Translations under genes and position numbers: made by a program | Shown here: positions 9,096 through 16,096 of the stretch, piece after piece | How positions within the stretch are numbered: position 1 is the first letter of the stretch | Layout: each line of letters begins with the position of its first letter | The notes under the pieces: generated by a model | The model's input: the letters and a program-made list of their open reading frames with translations, nothing else | The model's database searches: none | What the model was told of the DNA's origin: nothing | NCBI GenBank assembly: GCA_016716705.1 | Contig: JADJVF010000031.1 | Coordinates: 1 to 38,534 of the forward strand | DNA from: Holophagales bacterium | GTDB taxonomy: Bacteria > Acidobacteriota > Thermoanaerobaculia > UBA5066 | Length of the DNA stretch: 38,534 nucleotides | Direction of reading: 5' to 3'

Positions 9096-11312
9096 ATGAA
9101 TGGCCGGAGCCCGATATCCAGGATGGGCGCCTTCGCGAGACTGATTCCCGCGCTGCTGCTTCTTCTCCTTCTTCCCTCTGCCTGCGGCCCCGGGAACGGG
9201 AAAAGGAAGACGGCCCCTCGCGTCTTCCCGAATGCGCCGGTCATTCTGATCTCGATAGACACTCTCCGGTCGGACCACCTCCCATTCTACGGATATGGAG
9301 GCGTCGAAACGCCCGCGCTCTCCGCCCTGCGCGCCGACTCGATCCTCTTCGAGAACGCCTGGTCGCACGTCCCGCTGACCCTTCCCTCCCACGCCTCTCT
9401 CTTCACCGGCCTCCTCCCCGACAAGAACGGGGTCCACGACAACCTGGGGTACACCGTCAACCCGAGGGTGCCGACGCTGGCGGAGCTCCTCAGGAAGGCG
9501 GGTTACGCCACGGGTGGCGCGGTGACGAGCCGCGTCATGAACGGCAACAGCGGTATCGGCCGCGGCTTCGATCTCTGGGACGACGACATCTTCGCGAGCC
9601 GCCCCTTCCAGGCGTTCGGCAGCGTCCAGCGTCCCGGAGACGACGCCGAGGCCTCCATGGAAGCGTGGATCGAGGGAAAGAAGGACCGCCCCTTCTTCGC
9701 GTTCCTCCACCTCTACGAGCCCCACAGTCCCTACGAGCCGATCGAGCCGTTCAAGAGCCGGTACTCGAATCCGTACGACGGCGAAATCGCCACGGTCGAC
9801 GCCATCACAGGCAGGTTTCTCGACTTTCTGAAGGCGAAGGGAATCTACGACCGGGCCCTCGTCATTCTCCTTTCCGACCACGGCGAGGGGCTCGGAGACC
9901 ATGGCGAAGACGAGCACGGGGTCTTCCTTTACCGGGAGGTCCTTCAGGTTCCCCTCCTCGTCAAGCTTCCCAGGGGCGAGGCCCTCGTGAGCCCATCCGT
10001 CTCGGTCCCCGTCCAGCTGTCCGACGTCTTCACGACCGTCGGACAGGCGGTGGGCCTCCAGGGATTCGTGGCCCCCGCAGGAACCGTTTCGGTGATCGAC
10101 GTCGCGGACGGCATCGCCCTTCCGGACCGCCGGATCTACGCGGAGACCTTCTTCCCGCGAATTCATTTCGGCTGGAGCGAGCTCCGTGCCCTTCTCGACG
10201 ACCGGTGGCACTACATCGAAGCGCCCAGGCCGGAGTTCTTCGATCTGAAAAGCGACCCGGGACAGAAGGTGAACCTGGTGGAAGGGAAGCCCGACGCGTT
10301 TCGGGCGATGCGGATCGAGATGGAGAAGCTCCGGACGTCCTTCGCGGCGCCGTCGGCGGTCGACCCGGAGATGGCGAAGAAGCTGGCCTCGCTCGGCTAC
10401 ATCAGTTCCGGGGCCACGGCGGGGGATGGGCCTCTCGACGATCCGAAAGACCATATCGAGACCGTCGGGCTGATGAAGGCCGCACTGCACGAATTCAACG
10501 CGGGGAATCCGGACATCACCGTGGCGATCGCCGAGAAGCTGCTCAAGGAGAACCCCCGGATGCTCGATATCTGGGAGCTCTACGCGCAGGCACTGGCGAA
10601 CCTCGGACGGACGGACGAGGCCGTCTCCGCGCTCAAGAAGACGATCGAGCTCGGTCCCCCGGGCTCCACTCAGTACGTTCGCTCCACGGCAAATCACTGC
10701 CTGCAGATGGGAAAGCTCGAGGAAGGGAAGAGGCATGCCGAGCTGGCGAAACAGATGGGTGATCCGGCCGGAGACGAGATTCTCGCGCGCGCTTGTCTCG
10801 CGCTCGGAGACCTGAAAGGAGCCGAGGCCGCCGCCCTGGCGTCGCTCCCGTCGGAAACGAACAAGAACCGTGGATACCTGACGCTGGCACGGGTCGAGGT
10901 CCAGAGAGGGAACTTCGCGAAGGCGCTCGAGTACTCGGACAAGGCGCTCCCGCGTTCTGCCCGCTCGATTCCCCACGCTGGTCTTCACCTTCTTCGTGGG
11001 GACATCTTCGCCCGGACGGACCGGCACAAAGAGGCCGAGGCGGAGTTCAAAGAGGAGATCCGCTTCTTCCCGTCGACCCTCAACGCCTGGAGCTCCCTCA
11101 TCGTCGTGTTTGCAGCGCAGAACCGCCTGCCGGACGCGCGAAAGACGGTCGAGCAGATGATCGCGGTCAATGGCACCGTCGACTCGTACCTCTACGCCAT
11201 CCGGACCCTTGCGATCGCGGGGGACCGGGAGGGGGCCGAGCACTGGCAGAGGGAAGGGCTCAAGCGTTTCCCGCAGGAAATGCGGCTCCGGAAGATCCCT
11301 CGCCCCGCGTGA
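9096..11312 (+). CDS. AlkP-fold (sulfatase-like) hydrolase with C-terminal TPRs, lipoprotein (paralogue 3)
   Basis: 738 residues from ATG 9096. ATG 9123 (MGAFARLIPALL) is also possible and gives a more typical short signal; an in-frame start at 9012 exists, but the codons before 9096 do not look coding. The lipobox is LLPSAC (Cys30). The catalytic AlkP-superfamily domain has ISIDTLRSDHL (Asp55), PLTLPSHASLFTG (Thr95 as probable nucleophile) and LSDHGEGLGDHGEDEHG. TPR-type repeats follow from about 450 onward (for example ENPRMLDIWELYAQALANLG). Motifs are closest to paralogue 2 (SHVPLTLPSHASLFTG is identical). It is transcribed away from the TonB receptor, placing both genes under the shared 8697-9095 region. 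It lacks the C/S-x-P-S-R sulfatase signature, so the enzyme activity is undetermined. Confidence 0.88.
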   Translation: MNGRSPISRMGAFARLIPALLLLLLLPSACGPGNGKRKTAPRVFPNAPVILISIDTLRSDHLPFYGYGGVETPALSALRADSILFENAWSHVPLTLPSHASLFTGLLPDKNGVHDNLGYTVNPRVPTLAELLRKAGYATGGAVTSRVMNGNSGIGRGFDLWDDDIFASRPFQAFGSVQRPGDDAEASMEAWIEGKKDRPFFAFLHLYEPHSPYEPIEPFKSRYSNPYDGEIATVDAITGRFLDFLKAKGIYDRALVILLSDHGEGLGDHGEDEHGVFLYREVLQVPLLVKLPRGEALVSPSVSVPVQLSDVFTTVGQAVGLQGFVAPAGTVSVIDVADGIALPDRRIYAETFFPRIHFGWSELRALLDDRWHYIEAPRPEFFDLKSDPGQKVNLVEGKPDAFRAMRIEMEKLRTSFAAPSAVDPEMAKKLASLGYISSGATAGDGPLDDPKDHIETVGLMKAALHEFNAGNPDITVAIAEKLLKENPRMLDIWELYAQALANLGRTDEAVSALKKTIELGPPGSTQYVRSTANHCLQMGKLEEGKRHAELAKQMGDPAGDEILARACLALGDLKGAEAAALASLPSETNKNRGYLTLARVEVQRGNFAKALEYSDKALPRSARSIPHAGLHLLRGDIFARTDRHKEAEAEFKEEIRFFPSTLNAWSSLIVVFAAQNRLPDARKTVEQMIAVNGTVDSYLYAIRTLAIAGDREGAEHWQREGLKRFPQEMRLRKIPRPA

Positions 11313-11450
11313 CCCGCCTCGAACGGAGGGATCAGGGTAGACCCGGGCTGGCGCCCTGGAAGGCGAAATTCTGACATCGCGTTTCAAAATCGCCCGGTTT
11401 CGGTTATTTTCCGGCCCGAACGAACGGCCCGCTCGAGGAGGAGCCTCCCC

Positions 11451-12239
11451 ATGCGCACTCTTTCCCTCTATCTGCCCTTGCTTGCCCTCGCCGCCGTCGC
11501 CGCGCTCCCCGCCGCCGCGGCCGTGAAGACCGAAGTCGTCGAGTACAAGGACGGAGACCAGGTCTGCGAGGGGTTCCTCGCGTACGACGACGCGGCGAAG
11601 GGGAAGCGCCCGGGCGTCGTCGTCGTCCACGACTGGATGGGCGTCGGCGACGAGACGCGGCGGCGCGTCAAGCAGCTCGCCGAGCTCGGCTATGTGGCGC
11701 TCGCGGCCGACGTCTACGGGAAGGGGATCCGCCCGAAGGACGCGAAGGAGGCGGGGGCGCTCGCCGGGAAGTACAAGGGAGACCTCCCGGCGCTCCGGGC
11801 CCGCGTCCGCGCCGCGTTCGACACGCTCTCGAAGAACCCCCGCGTCGATGCGTCGAAGGTCCTCGCCATCGGCTACTGCTTCGGCGGGACGACCGCCATC
11901 GAGCTCGCCCGGAGCGGCGCGCCGCTCGCGGGCGTCGTCTCCTTCCACGGCGGCCTCGGGACGAAGGACCCCGCCGACGCGAAGAACGTCAGGTGCCCGA
12001 TCCTCGCGCTCCACGGCGCGGCCGACCCGTTCGTCCCTCCGGCGGAGGTCGCCGCGTTCCAGAAGGAGATGACCGACGCGAAGGTCGACTGGCAGATGGT
12101 CTTCTACGCCGACGCCGTCCACGCCTTCACGAATCCGGGCGCCGGGAACGACCCGTCGAAGGGGGCCGCGTACAACGAGAGGGCCGACCGGCGCTCGTGG
12201 GAGGCGATGAAGGCCTTCTTCGCCGAAGCGACGAAGTAG
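11451..12239 (+). CDS. Exported dienelactone-hydrolase-family protein
   Basis: 262 residues. ATG is preceded by GAGGAGGA at 8 bases. A signal peptide (residues 1-24, MRTLSLYLPLLALAAVAALP) precedes an alpha/beta-hydrolase of the dienelactone hydrolase family. The predicted triad is Cys143 in GYCFGGTT, Asp192 in HGAADPFVP and His224 in DAVHAFTNP. HDWMGVGDETRRR near 60-72 is the typical early loop. Family members hydrolyse enol-lactones or other small esters; the many exported homologues are mostly uncharacterised, so the substrate cannot be named. It precedes the S46 peptidase by 58 bases on the same strand and may be co-transcribed. The low-GC stretch at 11370-11412 upstream may hold its promoter. 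Confidence 0.87.
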   Translation: MRTLSLYLPLLALAAVAALPAAAAVKTEVVEYKDGDQVCEGFLAYDDAAKGKRPGVVVVHDWMGVGDETRRRVKQLAELGYVALAADVYGKGIRPKDAKEAGALAGKYKGDLPALRARVRAAFDTLSKNPRVDASKVLAIGYCFGGTTAIELARSGAPLAGVVSFHGGLGTKDPADAKNVRCPILALHGAADPFVPPAEVAAFQKEMTDAKVDWQMVFYADAVHAFTNPGAGNDPSKGAAYNERADRRSWEAMKAFFAEATK

Positions 12240-12297
12240 CGACCCGCGGGGAGGCGCGGCGGCGTCCGGAGGGCTACGATGCCGCCGGACAAAAATC

Positions 12298-14505
12298 ATG
12301 ACGCCGCGCCTCCGCTCCGCCCTCCTCCTCCTCTGCGCTTCCGCCTTCCTCCCGGTCCCCTCCCCCGCTTCCGCCGACGAGGGACAGTGGCCCCCCGAGG
12401 CCCTCGCCACGCTCGGCACGGCCCGCTGGGGCGAGCTGTCGAGCCGCGGGCTCGCCGTGACGGCGAAGGACCTCTGGGACGGCCAGGGCGGCGGCCTCCT
12501 CACCGCGGTCCTCGGCCTCGGGGGCTGCACGGGGGCGCTCGTCTCGGAGGAAGGGCTCTTCCTGACGAACCACCACTGCGCCTTCTCGGCGATCCAGCTC
12601 GCCTCGACGCCCGAGAAGAACTACCTGCGCGACGGCTTCGTCGCGCGGACGCGGGCCGAGGAGGTCGAGGCGCGGGGAGGGGCCGGACGGGTCCTCATCC
12701 TCTCGCGCCTCGTCGACGTGACGGATCGCGTGCGCGGGCCGAAGAGCGCCTTCGCGAAGGCGAAGGGTGACGCCGCACGCTTCGAGGCGGTCGAGCGAGC
12801 GAAGAAGGAGATCGTCGCCGAGTGCGAGAAGGCGCCCGACCGGCGCTGCGCCGTGGCGGCGTTCGAGGACGGCCGGACGTTCCGGCTCATGGAGCAGGTC
12901 GAGTTCCGCGACGTCCGGCTCGTCTACGCGCCGCCGCGCGGCGTCGGCGACTTCGGCGGCGAGGAGGACAACTTCCGGTGGCCGCGCCACACGGGGGACT
13001 TCACCGTCCTCCGGGTCTACGTCTCGCCCGACGGCAAGCCCGCGCCCTTCTCGAAGGAGAACGTGCCGTACCGGCCGAAGACCTGGCTGAAGGTCGCCTC
13101 GAAGGGGATCGCCGAGGGCGACGTCGTGATGATCGCCGGGTACCCCGGCCGGACCCAGCGCTACCTGACTCCGTCTGCCGTCGCGAACCAGGAGAAGTGG
13201 TTCTACCCGCTCCGCGGCAGGACGTTCTCGGATCTCATCGCGATCCTCGAAACCGAAGGCAGGAAGGACCCCGACACCGGGCTGCGTGTCGCCTCGGCGA
13301 TCAAGAGCTACGGCAACGGCGAGACGAACGCGCGCGGGCAGGTCGAGGGGCTCGCGCGCAACGGCGTCCTCGCGAAGGCCGAAGCCGAGGCGAAGGAGCT
13401 GGCCGGGTTCCTCGCGAGCCGGAAGGACCTCCCCGCCGACTGGGCCGTTGCCCCGGCCGAGCTGGAAAGGATCCTCGCGGCCGACCGGGCCGGGCAGGAC
13501 CGGCGCTTCTTCCTCGAGGAGATCGAGAAGCTCACGTCGGTCCTCGGCTCTGCCCTCTCCGCCGTCCGGCGCGCGGACGAGCGGCGCAAGCCCGACCTGG
13601 AACGCGAGGCGGGCTACCAGGAGCGCGATCTCGACCGCGCCCGGCAGCGCGAGAGGGACGTGACGCGGTCCCTCGCCCCCTCCGCCGCGCGCAAGGCGCT
13701 CGCGTATCTCGTCTCGAAGACGCAGGCCGCGTCGCGCGAGAGACCCGTGGGCGCCTTCGACGCGGCCTTCGGGAAGGAGGCGGCCGTCGAGGCGATCGAG
13801 GCGAAGCTCTCGGAGATGGACGCGGCCACGGCGCTCGGCGACGAGACGGTGCGCCTCGCGAACGTCGACGCTTCCTGGACCGCGCTCGCCGCGTCGAACG
13901 ACCCGTACCTGAAGCTCGCCGTCGCGCTCCACCCCTACCTCGTCGCTCTCCGCGCTGCGCGGAAGGAGACGGACGGAGCCCTCCTCGTCTGGCGACCCCG
14001 CTACCTCTCGGCCCTGGAGGCGCTCCGCAAATCGAAAGGGAAGGCCATCTACCCCGACGCGAACTCGACGCTCCGCGTTTCCTTCGCCACGGTGAAGGGC
14101 TACTCCCCGCGCGAGGCGGTGACGTTCACGCCCAGGACGTCGTTGAAGGGCGTCCTCGAGAAGGAACGCGGCGCCGAGCCGTTCGCCACGCCGAAGAAGG
14201 TCCTCGACGCGGCCCGCGCCGCGGATTTCGGCCGGTGGGCCGATCCGCTTCTCGGGAGCGTCCCGGTCGGCTTCCTGACCGACGGCGACACGACCGGGGG
14301 CAACTCGGGAAGCCCGACGATGAACGGCAGCGGCGAGGTCGTCGGCCTCAACTTCGACCGGGTATGGGAGAACGTGGCGGGCGATTTCGGATGGAACCCC
14401 GAACGCTCGCGGAACGTGAACGTCGACCTGCGCTACGCGCTCTGGATGATGGAGCGGGTGGACGGAGCGGGCGCCCTGGTGCAGGAGCTGCTGCCATCGA
14501 AGTGA
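12298..14505 (+). CDS. S46-family dipeptidyl peptidase, DPP11-like (acidic P1 specificity predicted)
   Basis: 735 residues. A signal peptide ends near PSPASA (about 26), so the protein is periplasmic or exported. The family removes dipeptides from the N-termini of peptides using a trypsin-like chymotrypsin fold with a helical insert. The His region is FLTNHHCAFSAIQ (His93, next to Cys). The Asp region is GGEEDNFRWPRHTGDF. The nucleophile is Ser670 in DTTGGNSGSPTMNG. Eighteen residues after the Ser lies Arg688 in GLNFDR. In Porphyromonas DPP11 this position (Arg673) sets preference for Asp/Glu at P1, whereas DPP7 has Gly. Length fits the family (about 700-730). Its stop overlaps the start of the solute-binding protein by four bases, which ties dipeptide release to dipeptide capture. 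Confidence 0.93.
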   Translation: MTPRLRSALLLLCASAFLPVPSPASADEGQWPPEALATLGTARWGELSSRGLAVTAKDLWDGQGGGLLTAVLGLGGCTGALVSEEGLFLTNHHCAFSAIQLASTPEKNYLRDGFVARTRAEEVEARGGAGRVLILSRLVDVTDRVRGPKSAFAKAKGDAARFEAVERAKKEIVAECEKAPDRRCAVAAFEDGRTFRLMEQVEFRDVRLVYAPPRGVGDFGGEEDNFRWPRHTGDFTVLRVYVSPDGKPAPFSKENVPYRPKTWLKVASKGIAEGDVVMIAGYPGRTQRYLTPSAVANQEKWFYPLRGRTFSDLIAILETEGRKDPDTGLRVASAIKSYGNGETNARGQVEGLARNGVLAKAEAEAKELAGFLASRKDLPADWAVAPAELERILAADRAGQDRRFFLEEIEKLTSVLGSALSAVRRADERRKPDLEREAGYQERDLDRARQRERDVTRSLAPSAARKALAYLVSKTQAASRERPVGAFDAAFGKEAAVEAIEAKLSEMDAATALGDETVRLANVDASWTALAASNDPYLKLAVALHPYLVALRAARKETDGALLVWRPRYLSALEALRKSKGKAIYPDANSTLRVSFATVKGYSPREAVTFTPRTSLKGVLEKERGAEPFATPKKVLDAARAADFGRWADPLLGSVPVGFLTDGDTTGGNSGSPTMNGSGEVVGLNFDRVWENVAGDFGWNPERSRNVNVDLRYALWMMERVDGAGALVQELLPSK

Positions 14506-16070
14506 GGGACACCGAAGAGGTCCGGCCACCGCGGACGAGGCGCCCGGCGAGATTCACGCCGGATCGCCTGGGTCGTGCGCTCGGGCGGTCCGGGGCGGTG
14601 CCGGGCGTCGTGGCACTGGTCGTCGCCACCCTGCTCGTTCCCGGGGCGGCCTGCCGGAAGACGTCTCCGGAACGGACGCTCGAGGTCCTCGTCCCCCTCC
14701 TCCCGGCGACTCTCGATCCGTTCGCCGACTCGCGCCTCGTGGCGCGAAGCATCTTCACCGCCATCTACGAGCCGCTCGCCGAGGAGACGGCGTTCGGCAT
14801 CCGGCCGGCGATTGCCGAGAGCTGGACGAACCCGAACCCCGAGACCTGGGTCTTCCGCATCTCCCGGGATGCCCTGTTCCACGACGGCACGCCCGTGACG
14901 GGCCGGGACGTCGTCGACGCGGCCCACGCCTCGCGGACTTCGCGCGGCTCTCTCGCAGCCCTCGCCGACCTTAAGTCGATCGAGGTCCTCGACGAGAGGA
15001 CAGTCCAGTTTCGGACCCATAAGCCCGCGGAGGATTTCCTTCTCACCGTCTCTGCCGTCTTCGTCCCGCGGAAGACGGGCGAGGCTTTCCAGGGCTCCGG
15101 GCCATTCCGGATCGTCGCCCAGACGCCGGACCGGGTTCTCCTCAGGCGACACCCCCGCCCCGGTCACCCGCACCCCCTCCTCGAGGAAGTCGTCTTCCGG
15201 CGCTTCTCCAGCCCGGCGGAAGGCCTCAGGCTCCTGCGCCGCCGCGAGGTCGCGGCCGTGATCGACCCGACCCCTGCGATGGTCGAGGAGGTCCGCGACG
15301 ATCCGCGTTACCGCGTCGTCGTGACGGAATCGGGCGGCCTCTCGTACCTCGCCGTCGGCTTCTCCGCGGACCCCGGCCCGCTCGGAGACGTCCGCGTGCG
15401 ACGCGCCCTCCGCCTCGCCATCGACCTCCCGGAGCTGGTGAGGACCGGGCTCGTCGCCGGAGGGACGCCGTCGGGACAGCTCATCCCGCCGGGGGCCTTC
15501 GGCTTCGACCCGAAGCGAACCGCCTCCGGGCGAAATCTCGCGGAGGCGCGTCGCCTCCTCGCGCTCGCCGGCCTCCCCCGTGGATTCGACACCGATCTCG
15601 ACGTCAACCCGAACGGGCACCGGACCGCGGTGATCCTCGCGCGACAGGCCGCGGAGGCCGGCATCCGGCTCCGCGTCGCGCTCCACACCTCCGACGAGTT
15701 CGTGGCGCGCATCGACGGCCACAGCTCGCTCTACCTCTACAGCTGGTATGTCGGTCAGGACGCTGGACAGGCGCTCCGGAACGCCTTCCACACGAAGGAC
15801 CTCTCCCGCGGTCTCGGCTCGCTCAACCGGACCGGCTTCTCGAGCTCCGCCGTGGATCTCGCCTTCGCCGACCTCACGGCGGCGACCCGTCCGGAAGATC
15901 GCCTCGAGAGGCTCCGCGTCCTCTCGGATCTTCTCGACGCCGAGCTCCCCTGGATTCCCCTCTTCTCCGCGCGGGAGGCCCGGATTCTCCCCTCGTGGCT
16001 CGACCTTCCCCGCCGCGCCGACGGGCTGTTCGTGATCGCCGAGGCCCGCCTGGCCGACGGCAGGCGCTGA
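14502..16070 (+). CDS. Family 5 (oligopeptide/dipeptide-type) solute-binding lipoprotein
   Basis: 522 residues from GTG 14502, which overlaps the S46 peptidase stop as GTGA. An AGGAG lies about 14 bases upstream inside that gene. The N-terminus is unusually long and Arg-rich (about 32 residues) before a hydrophobic stretch ending VPGAAC, a non-ideal lipobox. GTG 14598 would remove the basic region, so I prefer 14502. The mature part is typical of SBP_bac_5: an early TLDPFADSRLVARSIFTAIYEPL, AIAESWTNPNPETWVFRISRDALFHDGTPV, and the C-terminal lobe with DVRVRRALRLAIDLPELV. These proteins deliver peptides or other solutes to ABC permeases. No permease or ATPase gene is visible here, so it is an orphan in this window. 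The substrate is inferred to be dipeptides from its coupling to the peptidase. Confidence 0.88.
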   Translation: MRDTEEVRPPRTRRPARFTPDRLGRALGRSGAVPGVVALVVATLLVPGAACRKTSPERTLEVLVPLLPATLDPFADSRLVARSIFTAIYEPLAEETAFGIRPAIAESWTNPNPETWVFRISRDALFHDGTPVTGRDVVDAAHASRTSRGSLAALADLKSIEVLDERTVQFRTHKPAEDFLLTVSAVFVPRKTGEAFQGSGPFRIVAQTPDRVLLRRHPRPGHPHPLLEEVVFRRFSSPAEGLRLLRRREVAAVIDPTPAMVEEVRDDPRYRVVVTESGGLSYLAVGFSADPGPLGDVRVRRALRLAIDLPELVRTGLVAGGTPSGQLIPPGAFGFDPKRTASGRNLAEARRLLALAGLPRGFDTDLDVNPNGHRTAVILARQAAEAGIRLRVALHTSDEFVARIDGHSSLYLYSWYVGQDAGQALRNAFHTKDLSRGLGSLNRTGFSSSAVDLAFADLTAATRPEDRLERLRVLSDLLDAELPWIPLFSAREARILPSWLDLPRRADGLFVIAEARLADGRR

Positions 16071-16096
16071 CCTGCCGCCGGCCCTTTCACAACGGC

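Noticed and set aside
3169..9400. Annotating the three AlkP-fold proteins as arylsulfatases
   Set aside because: The formylglycine motif C/S-x-P-S-R is missing in all three, and no sulfatase-maturing enzyme is visible.
9081..12530. Very long minus-strand open frame (1149 codons) opposite the third hydrolase and the dienelactone hydrolase
   Set aside because: It is antisense to two well-supported genes and has only biased charged sequence; long antisense frames are expected at this GC content.
12822..14501. Upstream extension of the solute-binding protein frame through the S46 peptidase gene
   Set aside because: The upstream part is a shadow of the peptidase; a GTG at 14502 with stop/start overlap is the sensible start.
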